A DNA stretch of 64,000 nt from Ectopseudomonas composti (GTDB taxonomy: Bacteria > Pseudomonadota > Gammaproteobacteria > Pseudomonadales > Pseudomonadaceae), in contig NZ_LSSW01000029.1 in NCBI RefSeq assembly GCF_001567565.1, forward strand, positions 682,001 through 746,000, read 5' to 3'. Under the pieces are notes generated by a model. That model did not search any database. It had not been told where the DNA came from and saw only the letters and a list, made by a program, of their open reading frames with translations. The position numbers and the translations under genes are program-made. Below, in pieces: positions 41,154-49,961 of this stretch; the first letter of the stretch is position 1; every line of letters begins with the position of its first letter.

Positions 41154-42638
41154 TTAGCCCAGGAGACTGAGAACAGCCTGCGGCAGCTGGTTGGCCTGCG
41201 ACAAGATCGCGGTACCGGCCTGCTGCAGGATCTGATTCTTGGTCAGTTCCGAGGTTTCAGCAGCGAAGTCAGTGTCACGGATCCGGCTACGAGCAGCGGA
41301 GGAGTTCTCAGCGATGTTCTGCAGGTTCGAGATGGTGTTCTCGAAGCGGTTCTGCACGGCACCGAGCTGAGCACGCTGGCTGTCGATGTTGGAGATCGCA
41401 CCGTTGATGATACCCAGTGCATCCTGAGCCCCAGTTGCGCTACTGATGTCGATGGTGTTCACCGCATCCAGCTCACTGAAGCCATCGGCACCCAGGCCAC
41501 CGCTCATGCCGCTAACCTGGAAGGCATCAGCTGCTTCGAGCTGAACCTGACCGTCGGCGCGAGCACCGCCACCAGCAACAATGGTAGCAGCAGTGCCGAC
41601 GTCGTCTTCGCCATCGAAGCTCTTGGCTTGCAGAGTTGCACCACCCGAACCGGCGTAGTTGGTGATCTGGATCGCATCGCCGCGCGAGCTGACCAGCTCG
41701 ATGGTGTCGCCTTTGGAAACGGCCGAGATACCAGTTTTGCCAGTCTCGCGGTTGATGGCATCAGCCAGAGAGGTCAGGCTAGTAGTATCGGTCACGACCG
41801 CGGAAACGGTAGCAGCTTCGGTTTCCAGCGACTTGCTGGTCAAGCCCGACAGATTGAACGACACGGTACCGGAAGTAGTGATGCCACCAAGAGTAGCCAC
41901 AGTGCGAGCGTTGGCGGTCACACCAGTTTCGTCGCTCTTGGCGTTGATGGCACGAGCCACTTCGCTGGCCGAACCACTGGCAGCGCCGGAGATGGCGACA
42001 TCACCGTCAGACAGTTTGGAGCTGATGTTGAACGAGGCGCTGCCATAGGCACTGCCCGAGGTGGCGCTGAACGCTGCACCTGACGCGCTGGCCTGAGCTG
42101 CACCGCCGTCAGTGGTGAAACGGTTGATACCGATGCGATCAGTAGCGGCCGAACCGATGGAAACGCTGATGGTTTCGTAGGCGTTGGCACCGACCTGAAA
42201 GCTCTGCGAGCCGAAGCTGCCGTCGAGGATCTTGCGACCGCCGAAACTGGTGGTGTCGGAGATACGGTTCAGCTCTTGCTGCAGCTGAGCCACTTCACCC
42301 TGAAGGGCGGCGCGCTCGGTAACGCCGTTGGAACCATTGGCCGATTGCAGGGCCAGGTCACGCATACGCTGCAGGATGCCGGTGGATTGCTGCAGAGCAC
42401 CTTCAGCAGTTTGCGCCAGGGAGATACCGTCGTTGGCGTTACGGGTAGCGACGCCCAGACCGGTGATCTGGCTGGTCAAACGGTTGGCAATCTGCAGACC
42501 AGCAGCGTCATCTTTGGCGCTGTTGATGCGGAAGCCGGTGGACAGGCGCTGGAGGGAAGTATCCAGGCCTTTGGACGAGCTGTTCAGGTTACGTTGGGTG
42601 TTGAGGGACGCAACGTTGGTGTTGACTGTAAGGGCCAT
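41154..42638 (-). CDS. fliC: Flagellin FliC
   Basis: Filament subunit of 494 residues. The conserved D0/D1 ends are complete: MALTVNTNVASLNTQRNL... at the N-terminus and ILSQANQLPQAVLSLLG at the C-terminus. The central 170-390 region is Ser/Thr/Ala-rich and contains a hook IN-type segment, and would be the surface part and the likely site of O-glycosylation. Length is close to the b-type flagellin of P. aeruginosa. GGAGG lies seven bases before the ATG, and a perfect sigma-28 promoter lies about 96-122 bases upstream. The glycan operon ends just upstream. Confidence 0.97.
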   Translation of the reverse strand: MALTVNTNVASLNTQRNLNSSSKGLDTSLQRLSTGFRINSAKDDAAGLQIANRLTSQITGLGVATRNANDGISLAQTAEGALQQSTGILQRMRDLALQSANGSNGVTERAALQGEVAQLQQELNRISDTTSFGGRKILDGSFGSQSFQVGANAYETISVSIGSAATDRIGINRFTTDGGAAQASASGAAFSATSGSAYGSASFNISSKLSDGDVAISGAASGSASEVARAINAKSDETGVTANARTVATLGGITTSGTVSFNLSGLTSKSLETEAATVSAVVTDTTSLTSLADAINRETGKTGISAVSKGDTIELVSSRGDAIQITNYAGSGGATLQAKSFDGEDDVGTAATIVAGGGARADGQVQLEAADAFQVSGMSGGLGADGFSELDAVNTIDISSATGAQDALGIINGAISNIDSQRAQLGAVQNRFENTISNLQNIAENSSAARSRIRDTDFAAETSELTKNQILQQAGTAILSQANQLPQAVLSLLG

Positions 42639-42671
42639 GGTATTGCCTCCAGATGACCTTGAGAACCGTTT

Positions 42672-42707
42672 GTCTGAGCTTGCGAGCTCGGGCCTGCATG
42701 CTCAGAC
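42672..42707 (-). other. Inverted repeat in the fliC leader
   Basis: Perfect 8-bp arms GTCTGAGC/GCTCAGAC (42672-42679 with 42700-42707) and an inner GAGCTC palindrome. It lies between the sigma-28 promoter and the fliC ATG, in an mRNA leader of about 90 bases. It could stabilise the abundant fliC mRNA or affect its translation. Confidence 0.5.
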
Positions 42708-42733
42708 GCCCAGAGAGTTCGCATTCGATCTCT

Positions 42734-42760
42734 TTATCGGCGCTTGCCTAAGGAGCTTTA
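42734..42760 (-). promoter_or_regulatory. Sigma-28 (FliA) promoter of fliC
   Basis: Minus strand TAAA (42760-42757), a spacer of exactly 15 bases, then GCCGATAA (42741-42734). Both blocks match the FliA consensus at every base. The expected start is near 42727. Confidence 0.92.
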
Positions 42761-42843
42761 GAGACAATTTTCAGCTTTTTTTTATTCTTTTCACTCAGTC
42801 ACTTAACTGGCCATTGATAGCCAAAGGCCGGCTTTGACTGAAA

Positions 42844-42871
42844 ACCGTCGGACCAAGCGAGGGGTCCGACG
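42844..42871 (-). terminator. Terminator of the glycan operon
   Basis: A perfect 10-bp stem (42844-42853 with 42862-42871, CCGTCGGACC/GGTCCGACGG) with an eight-base loop lies 14 bases after the stop of the giant glycosyltransferase gene and is followed on the minus strand by TTTTC. It separates the operon from the fliC promoter. Confidence 0.8.
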
Positions 42872-42884
42872 GCCCATTTACTCA

Positions 42885-45800
42885 TCAATCAGGCGTCCAG
42901 GCCTGACGCCAACGCTGCAGATTCTGCCCTTCGAGCATCCAATCGCGGTAGACCGCATCACGCAAACGATCCCCCGCGATTGCAGCCGCATCGAGATCGT
43001 TGATATGCATGCGGATGGCGTCAACCCAGTCACGGAAGCGATTCTTCACCCGAGTCACCGGCAGATCGCCGCGATAGCACACCAGATCACTGCACACCAC
43101 CGGGAAACCACAGGCGCCATATTCGAGGAGGCGCAGATTGCTCTTGCACTCGTTGAACAGGTTCTGCTCCACGGGCGCCAGGGCCAGATCCAGATCCAGA
43201 CTGGCCAGGGCAGCCGGGTAAGATTCGATATCGACACCCGTGTGGATTTCATTAACGTACGGCCGGATCGCGTCCGGGCACATGCCCATGAACACCCACT
43301 CGACCTCACCCGCCAGCTCGCGCACGACATCGACGATCAGGTCCAGGTCACCGGTATGGCTGACTCCCCCCGCCCAGCCGACACGCGGCTTGCGTCCACG
43401 CCGGCGCTGGCTCTCCAAGCCCTTCCACCATTTCACTGGCAGGCGGTTCTCGATTACCCGGATATCGCCATGCAGCCCTGCAAATGCCTCGGCCAGCGGC
43501 GCCGTGGACACCACGAAGCGATCGACGAACTCCAGCCCACGACGCAGCGACTTGAGGATGTCACGCGGCATCTGCGCGCGGTGCACACTCTTGAGTGGCA
43601 GGTTGGGCAGGTAGTCGTCCAACTCGTAGATCTTGAATGCACGCGAAAAACGCTGGATACGGCGCATGGCCTCCAGGCGCTCGTCACCGATTTGCCGTTG
43701 CAGCACGACCACGTCGGGGTCATAGCGTTCGAAATCAGTCACCGTCAGCAGCCCCATGGACAGGGTGCCATCGGCCAGCCCTTGCGCCTTGAGCGCCGCC
43801 AACGGCTGAATGACCCGGTAGTGGCCGCAGCCCCAGGGATCAGCGGGATGGGCCAGCACCACTGGCGAGGGCCGCCAGCTCAACGGGCGCCAGGTAAGCG
43901 ACACGTCGCTCTCGAGATCGAAACCGCGCCCGCTCAACGCCAGGTTACGGTTGTAGGCGGTGTCGTTGGCCAGCTGCGGCAGATAACGCTCGTAGAGCTG
44001 ATCCTCCGCGGCAACGTCCGCACGCGGCTGCTCGGCCTCATGCAGCACGATTGCATTCGCCGCCCAGACCGTCAGGTAACCTGCCGCACGAACCCGCAGG
44101 CACAGATCCACATCGCGGAAGGCTGCCAACTGTGCATCCAGGCCACCCAGCTGTTGGAAGAGCTCCGCACGAATCATCAGACAGGCTTCGCCAACGGCGC
44201 TGTAGTTCTGATCGACCTGGAGGCGATGCAGGTAGCCCGCAGCCTCCATGGACTCGCCTGCAAAGGCGGGCGTTGCCGGACCATTGAGCCCAAGCAACAG
44301 GCCAGCCTGTGCAATGCGCCCGCCAGGAGTCAGTAGTTTGCCACCCACCACTCCGACCTCGGGGCGCTGGGCATGGTTGAGCAGTTCGTCGAGCCAATCG
44401 GCGTTGACGATGGCGGCGTCACCGCCAAGCAACAACAGGTACTCTCCCCTCGCCTGCTCCGCAGCCCGATTCTGCGCCAAGCCACTGCCCCCTGCGAGCA
44501 CTCTAACCTTGTCATCGCCGAGCGCCGCCACCTCACTCAGCCAGGCGCTGACATCCGGCCGATTACCATCATCGGCCAGCAACACTTCATAGTGGGCGTA
44601 AGCGGTTTTCTCCAACAGGCTCTCAATACAACGCTGCAGGGCGGCCAGCGGCACGTCCGTGCTGAGGACGATCGACACCGGTGGCGTAGCAGCGTGACCG
44701 TAATGAACCCGATAGCGGCCCGGCAGACCCGGCAGCACCTTGGCCTGATAACCGCGATTGCCCAGATGGCGCTCGATCACCCGGCGCTCGTCCGGGTTGT
44801 CACGCAACGCGGGGGCATCAGTGATCAGCAACGGTTCATCGATGTGCCCCAGCCCGGCCAGCCCCTCCTGCTCGATGAGCCGGGTCAGCAGTTCGAACTC
44901 GAAGGCGTCGGGGAACGCCACGTCGAAGCCGCCACAGGCGCGGAACAGATCGCGACGGAACAACCAGTGGCGCGCCATCACCATGGGGAAGCTGAGCAAC
45001 AGATCGAGATTGAAGCCCGGCAGGAAAGCCCCGCCCAGATTGCCGTCCGGCAGGCGCTGCAACTGGTCGCCATAGACCGCGCGGCATTCGGGATTGCGAG
45101 CCAGCTCCAACCCCGCCACCATCAACCCACTCTGGGTGAACTCGTCGCCTGCGCTCGCCAGCATGAACCACTGGCAGTCACTCGCCTCGACCGCACGATT
45201 CACCTGCGCAGCCAGGGGCTCGTCGGTCATGCGCAAAAAATGCAGCTTGTCTGTCGCCGAGGTCGACGGAGCATCCGCAGACGTGATTACCAGAATGCGT
45301 AACGTCGAATACAGGCAGCGCTCACCGATCAGGCTCTGGAGCGTCACCATCAGCGCTTCGGATTGCCCATCCGCATCGACGACCACCACGCCAATCAGCG
45401 GTCCACCCTGGTGACTCTGCAGGTACTCGCCGATCTGGCGATTCTCGCTGGCCGTCGGCAGACGCTCGACCAGCCATTGAGCCAGGTCGCTCCTGACCGG
45501 CTCGCCAAGGCTGCGCAGCATCTTCTCGCGCTCATGCTGCAACCCGTCACTGGAGGAGCCCGCGTAACGGCCATAGAGCTCTCGGTACAGTGCAGGGAAG
45601 TTCTTGCGCTCACGCCCCAGCATATGATCGCCGCCGGCGCCAGGCGCCCGCGTATGCACTTCACTGGTGACGGTCGGGACATGCACGAACGGGTAGCGCG
45701 TGGCCAGACGCAACAGCATGTCCCAGTCTTCGAATGCGGCAAGATCGGTATCGAACTCACCGACAGTAGCGAGCATCTCGCGCGGATGTGCCCAGGTATT

Positions 45801-47996
45801 GACCGGAATATAGTTCTGCACGAACAACCGGTCGCGGTCGAACGTGTCGTGCTTGAACGGCTGGCCACGGCCCAGCTCGATGCGCTGCCCGCCCTCCAGC
45901 CGCTCGTTGACGTATTCCACCCCGGTATAGATGACACTGCCAGGATGCTGCTCGAAAGCCTCGGCCAGCACCGCCAAGTGATTGGGCAGGTAGATGTCAT
46001 CGTCGTCGAGATAGACGATGTAGCGACCACGCGCCAGCGCAAGGCCCGCGTTACGTGCAGCCGAAAGCCCCTGGTTGCGGCCCTGGCGAATATAGGTGAC
46101 GGGAAAGTCGTAGGCCGCCAGCAGTTGCTCGACGGGCTCACCGTTGTCGTTGATCAGGATGACTTCGAAGTCACGCAGGGTCTGGCTACCGACGCTGGTC
46201 AGGGCGTCCTTGAGCAGATCGGCGCGGTTGTAGGTGGTGAGGATGATGGAGAACAGAGCGCTCTCACCCAATGCGGCAAGCGCCTCAAGGCGCTCGCAGA
46301 GATTGCAAACGCGCACGCCCAGCGCTGAGTTCGACTCGCTCGGGTACAGGGCGAGCCGGCGGCGCAGATGTGCAGCGACATCAAGCTCTCGGCCCCGCAA
46401 CACCCCCTCGGAGCCTCGCTCGAAGACGCCCTCGACGATGTAGACATGATCTTCGAGCGGAGCTGCGGATGCATAGAATTGAGTGGAATGCTGTGCCTGA
46501 TGCACACGGTAGCCAACACCTGGGGTACTGGTGAATATGAAATCCGGGTTATGTTCCGCCAACTGCACGACCATATCCCAATCCCCCGCACCTTTCAGAT
46601 GAGGGTTCCAGCGCCAGTCTGTCAGAAATGCGTGACGCCGGATGATGCTGGCAGAGGGCGTGACGTAGTTGTCGAATATCAATAAATCGGCGACTTCGTT
46701 TCGACCACCGACATAATCTACCGCCCTGTGCCCAGGGTGAGGTGGTGAAGCTAAAGACGTTCCACGTTCATCTATGTAATTGACTGGTGCGTAGCCAACC
46801 GCAACTTCAGGGTGAGCCTGTAACAAAGGCAATAATCGTCGAAAATGGCCGCTGAGCAAAATGTCATCCGCCATCAGGACTGTCATGAACTGTCCAGTGG
46901 CAATGCGAATCCCATTGAGCACGTTGTGGCTCGGCCCAATATTCCGGCGGTTACCCATGAAGCGCACTCGCGCATCGGTGGCGAACGCCCTCATTACCTC
47001 AGCCGTCTCGTCTGAGGAGGCGTTATCCAGTACCAGAACCTCTAGCGATTGCACGCCTTGCGCCAAAACCGAGGCAACGGTTTGCCCTATGAAGCGCCCA
47101 TAATTGTAAGAAGGGATGATCACGCTGATCAGGGGCGCCTCGTCCCTTGCCTGAGCGGCATCAGCAGCGACAGCAGCTGTCAGAGCATTGATCCAGGCGT
47201 CAATCGAATATGGATAGCTATCCGGACTCGCCCGAAAGTGCCGCATCGTCTCCACCATCGCCCGATATTCTTCAGGTGCCATGGTGTCTAGAAACAGCTC
47301 AAGCGTATCGCGGTCAGGAAAGCGCCTGCCGTCCACATAGCTGTTCTCCGGAATCCAGGCAGGCACTGGCCAGTCCGCAATATGCACAGGCACCATGCCG
47401 GTAAGCAAGCAATCCAGCCAACAATCGGACAGCCAGCCAGCACTACGCTCAGGCGCGTGGCAATAGGCGAAATGCGCCTTTCCAGCATCGTGAACATCGC
47501 GACTATAAATGACGACCTGCCCTGCCTCGAATGAACGCTGGGTAAGCGGCTCAGCCATGTCAATTGCTGGATTGAGGCAGACCAAACGCTCATCGTTGAA
47601 ACGGCCGCCAGCAGGCATGAAGATACGCGCAAAATCTTGCTCATACTTCGCATCCAAGCGTTGATCTGCGTCCAGCAGCAAAAGATAACGACGTGACTGC
47701 GATCCTACGTAGACACTCTGCTGAGACTCAGTACTGAGAACAATAAGCAACAATGCATCGAAGCTCTGCGTGTCGACACCACTCAAAGGTTCGAACGACA
47801 GGCCATTGGCATTGCCATATTCATGCAATACCGACAAGGGCAACAGCTCGCTCAGCCACTTCCAGTCAGTGTCGGTGAGCACTAAGGCCCGCTGTGGATC
47901 ATCCACAGAAGCGCCCGCGACCCCAACCCGCCAGAGCGCTTTCGGACACCGCCCGCCTGCAATACCGGCCCACTCCATCCTGCTCACCCCTGTCAT
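42885..47996 (-). CDS. Giant multidomain glycosyltransferase, probable flagellin glycan assembly
   Basis: A 1703-residue soluble protein with no signal peptide or membrane helix. In order: residues 1-285, an N-terminal region whose end (LLTGMVPV, WIPENSYVDGRRFP) resembles the C-terminal part of GT10/exostosin-like enzymes; GT2 domain 1 at 289-510 (SVIIPSYNYG, MADD, GDWDM); GT2 domain 2 at 582-800 (SIILTTYN, LDDDD, EDWDM); a degenerate GT2-like domain 3 at 866-1090, where the DxD position reads ASAGDEF; GT2 domain 4 at 1107-1330 (SIVLSTD, GGDA, RDVDLCLRVRAAGY); and a GT4/GT1-like domain at 1378-1700 (HPADPWGCGHYRVIQPL, GWAGGVSHTGDL, LLEYGACGFPVVCSD). It lies next to fliC in the place of fgtA/PA1091 in P. 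aeruginosa, so it likely builds the flagellin O-glycan. Start is 47996, or ATG 47978 (MEWAG), both with ribosome sites. The first 1.3 kb is lower in GC than the rest. Confidence 0.9.
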   Translation of the reverse strand: MTGVSRMEWAGIAGGRCPKALWRVGVAGASVDDPQRALVLTDTDWKWLSELLPLSVLHEYGNANGLSFEPLSGVDTQSFDALLLIVLSTESQQSVYVGSQSRRYLLLLDADQRLDAKYEQDFARIFMPAGGRFNDERLVCLNPAIDMAEPLTQRSFEAGQVVIYSRDVHDAGKAHFAYCHAPERSAGWLSDCWLDCLLTGMVPVHIADWPVPAWIPENSYVDGRRFPDRDTLELFLDTMAPEEYRAMVETMRHFRASPDSYPYSIDAWINALTAAVAADAAQARDEAPLISVIIPSYNYGRFIGQTVASVLAQGVQSLEVLVLDNASSDETAEVMRAFATDARVRFMGNRRNIGPSHNVLNGIRIATGQFMTVLMADDILLSGHFRRLLPLLQAHPEVAVGYAPVNYIDERGTSLASPPHPGHRAVDYVGGRNEVADLLIFDNYVTPSASIIRRHAFLTDWRWNPHLKGAGDWDMVVQLAEHNPDFIFTSTPGVGYRVHQAQHSTQFYASAAPLEDHVYIVEGVFERGSEGVLRGRELDVAAHLRRRLALYPSESNSALGVRVCNLCERLEALAALGESALFSIILTTYNRADLLKDALTSVGSQTLRDFEVILINDNGEPVEQLLAAYDFPVTYIRQGRNQGLSAARNAGLALARGRYIVYLDDDDIYLPNHLAVLAEAFEQHPGSVIYTGVEYVNERLEGGQRIELGRGQPFKHDTFDRDRLFVQNYIPVNTWAHPREMLATVGEFDTDLAAFEDWDMLLRLATRYPFVHVPTVTSEVHTRAPGAGGDHMLGRERKNFPALYRELYGRYAGSSSDGLQHEREKMLRSLGEPVRSDLAQWLVERLPTASENRQIGEYLQSHQGGPLIGVVVVDADGQSEALMVTLQSLIGERCLYSTLRILVITSADAPSTSATDKLHFLRMTDEPLAAQVNRAVEASDCQWFMLASAGDEFTQSGLMVAGLELARNPECRAVYGDQLQRLPDGNLGGAFLPGFNLDLLLSFPMVMARHWLFRRDLFRACGGFDVAFPDAFEFELLTRLIEQEGLAGLGHIDEPLLITDAPALRDNPDERRVIERHLGNRGYQAKVLPGLPGRYRVHYGHAATPPVSIVLSTDVPLAALQRCIESLLEKTAYAHYEVLLADDGNRPDVSAWLSEVAALGDDKVRVLAGGSGLAQNRAAEQARGEYLLLLGGDAAIVNADWLDELLNHAQRPEVGVVGGKLLTPGGRIAQAGLLLGLNGPATPAFAGESMEAAGYLHRLQVDQNYSAVGEACLMIRAELFQQLGGLDAQLAAFRDVDLCLRVRAAGYLTVWAANAIVLHEAEQPRADVAAEDQLYERYLPQLANDTAYNRNLALSGRGFDLESDVSLTWRPLSWRPSPVVLAHPADPWGCGHYRVIQPLAALKAQGLADGTLSMGLLTVTDFERYDPDVVVLQRQIGDERLEAMRRIQRFSRAFKIYELDDYLPNLPLKSVHRAQMPRDILKSLRRGLEFVDRFVVSTAPLAEAFAGLHGDIRVIENRLPVKWWKGLESQRRRGRKPRVGWAGGVSHTGDLDLIVDVVRELAGEVEWVFMGMCPDAIRPYVNEIHTGVDIESYPAALASLDLDLALAPVEQNLFNECKSNLRLLEYGACGFPVVCSDLVCYRGDLPVTRVKNRFRDWVDAIRMHINDLDAAAIAGDRLRDAVYRDWMLEGQNLQRWRQAWTPD

Positions 47997-48031
47997 GTCA
48001 CCTGCCAGCCGGCAAGATCTGTCAATCTATT

Positions 48032-49090
48032 TCACTCACCGCAACCATGGGCTCTAACCCAGGCAGCCATGCTGTCTATCGAGGCATCCAGCGATGTCCA
48101 CACATCCAACCCCAACCCTCGTGATCGATTGATGTTGGGCACATAGAACGATCGTTCTGAGGGATCAGCCTTGCCCAGTATCTGTATGCCTTTGCCTGGC
48201 GCGACCCTGGCCACGACACGCCTTGCCAGATCCGCGATGCTGATGGCCTGGTCGGAACCAACGTTATAAACCTGGCCTGGGTTGCCACGCACCAGTAGAG
48301 CCAGCAGCCAACCTGCCAAATCAGCTCCATGCAGGTAACTGCGCATGGCCTGGCCGCTGGAGTTCAGAACAATTGCCTCGGCAGACAATGCATCACGCAC
48401 GAAGTTACCGATCGCAAAGTGTCCGTCCAGTGGCAAACCCGGGCCCGAAAATGCAAAACAGCGCGCCATGATCACGTCGAGCCCATAAGTCTGTGCATAA
48501 ATCGCACCCAATACTTCCTGAGCACGCTTGGCCTCACCATAGACACTGCTGGCACGCGAGCTATCGCAAGCTCCCGAATAGTCCTCGGCCACCGGCTGGG
48601 AAGCAGGCAGTACACCGTACTGAGCGCCGGAGCCAATCAGCAGGATGCGCCCGCCCCCGCTATGCAAGCCCAGTTCGAGCACTCTTCGCGCCCCGCCGAC
48701 AATGCTGTCGAACAGCTCCAGCGGTCGAGCATGAGCAGCAGCAGAGGTATCGGCTGCCGCATGCAGAATCATGTCCGGTACTCGGTTGACCGGCATTTGC
48801 AGATCACGCACATCGCCGCGTATCCAGTGCAGCCAGGAACAGTCGCGATAATAGGGCTGTGCGGCAAGAAAACGTGCTGGATCACGAGACGATACCGAAA
48901 CCTCGACACGCGCGCCCTGAGCGTTGATTTGCGTCAAAAGCGCCAGCAGCCATCGCCCAAAGAACCCGGTAGCGCCGGTGAGCAGCAGGTGACGCCCATC
49001 TAACGCATCGTGCAGACCAAGGGTTTCAGGGATGCTCTGCAAATCGGCCCGAATCCTTGCGGACTCGGGCGAAAAGGATAGTTCCTGCAT
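48032..49090 (-). CDS. Extended SDR, NAD-dependent epimerase/dehydratase (sugar nucleotide type)
   Basis: A 352-residue sugar-nucleotide reductase or epimerase. The nucleotide-binding motif GATGFFG is at residues 39-45, the catalytic pair Tyr184-x3-Lys188 lies in SSVYGEAKRA, and HAAADTSAA and YNVGSDQAISIADLA are typical of the family. It lies one base after the methyltransferase stop and 35 bases before the giant glycosyltransferase. An upstream ATG at 49114 would add eight residues. By analogy with yersiniose synthesis it could reduce the side-chain carbonyl of a C4-branched CDP-sugar (YerF role), but it could equally be a 4-ketoreductase or epimerase. The region is lower in GC. Confidence 0.82.
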   Translation of the reverse strand: MQELSFSPESARIRADLQSIPETLGLHDALDGRHLLLTGATGFFGRWLLALLTQINAQGARVEVSVSSRDPARFLAAQPYYRDCSWLHWIRGDVRDLQMPVNRVPDMILHAAADTSAAAHARPLELFDSIVGGARRVLELGLHSGGGRILLIGSGAQYGVLPASQPVAEDYSGACDSSRASSVYGEAKRAQEVLGAIYAQTYGLDVIMARCFAFSGPGLPLDGHFAIGNFVRDALSAEAIVLNSSGQAMRSYLHGADLAGWLLALLVRGNPGQVYNVGSDQAISIADLARRVVARVAPGKGIQILGKADPSERSFYVPNINRSRGLGLDVWTSLDASIDSMAAWVRAHGCGE

Positions 49091-49091
49091 T

Positions 49092-49961
49092 TCAGGGGTA
49101 CCTCGCCAGCACACCCATCACCTGACTTTGCCGCCACCCCAGATCGATAGTTAACAAATGGCTATCGACCAGTACCAATCCTGTACTGTCGAGCAAGCTA
49201 TGCAGCGCCTGCTGAGTAAAGAAATTGACATGTTCATGCCAATGACGTTTCAGCCCGGCCAATTCAAGACTACCGGGATTTTCACGCATCAGTGCTTCAT
49301 GCGGTACTTCCAAGTACACCAGCGTCTGTTCATGCAAAGCCGGAAGAATCTGCTTGATCAAATCCAATGGAAATGGCACATGCTCTAGTACTTGGCTACA
49401 AACAATCAGGTCATAGCGTTGTGCTGCAAGTTGCGAAGTATTCACACGTTCGACACCGGGCATGAGTTCCACGGCGGAAATATCGTGCACATGCAGTTTG
49501 CCGCCCTGGTAGAGAAACGGGGTGTTCAATCCGCTGCCACCGCCCCAGTCGAGCACAACTGGACGCGGCGGCAAGTGCGGAGCCAGCCATGACTCGACAT
49601 CGCGAATGTATGCCTCGCGCTGCTGATAATGGTCAGCAATTGCGGCATAACCCGGTTCGTAATGATTACGTTGGCGGGTATAAATCTCATCACGATAGCC
49701 ATGGTAAAGCGCCGCCATTTGTTCCTCGGTAAAGCGATAGTCGAGGAACAACACACCACAATGCTGGCACTGCAGCGAACTGCACAGGGTATAAGCCATG
49801 CCAGGTAGCAAATCGCGCAACCCCCACTCCTCGGTAATTTCCACCGGCTCGTGGCCGAAAACACGGTGAGCGATGAAGGGCATTAGAACCGCAGGTGAAC
49901 GCCGTAACTGATCGCTACCGCAGCAGATGCAATGCCGGGCGATCAGTTCACGGCTCACCAT
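49092..49961 (-). CDS. Class I SAM methyltransferase with N-terminal zinc-binding motif
   Basis: A 289-residue methyltransferase. The N-terminus has C11-x2-C14 and C65-x2-C68, which look like the zinc-binding part of sugar C-methyltransferases or related enzymes. The SAM-binding motif VVLDWGGGSG is at 135-144, followed by a typical Rossmann pattern (CSQVLEHVPFPLDLI). It overlaps the SDR upstream by seven bases. GC is visibly low: about 45-48% in the 60-base line I counted at 49381. It may methylate a sugar of the flagellin glycan. Substrate unknown. Confidence 0.82.
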   Translation of the reverse strand: MVSRELIARHCICCGSDQLRRSPAVLMPFIAHRVFGHEPVEITEEWGLRDLLPGMAYTLCSSLQCQHCGVLFLDYRFTEEQMAALYHGYRDEIYTRQRNHYEPGYAAIADHYQQREAYIRDVESWLAPHLPPRPVVLDWGGGSGLNTPFLYQGGKLHVHDISAVELMPGVERVNTSQLAAQRYDLIVCSQVLEHVPFPLDLIKQILPALHEQTLVYLEVPHEALMRENPGSLELAGLKRHWHEHVNFFTQQALHSLLDSTGLVLVDSHLLTIDLGWRQSQVMGVLARYP

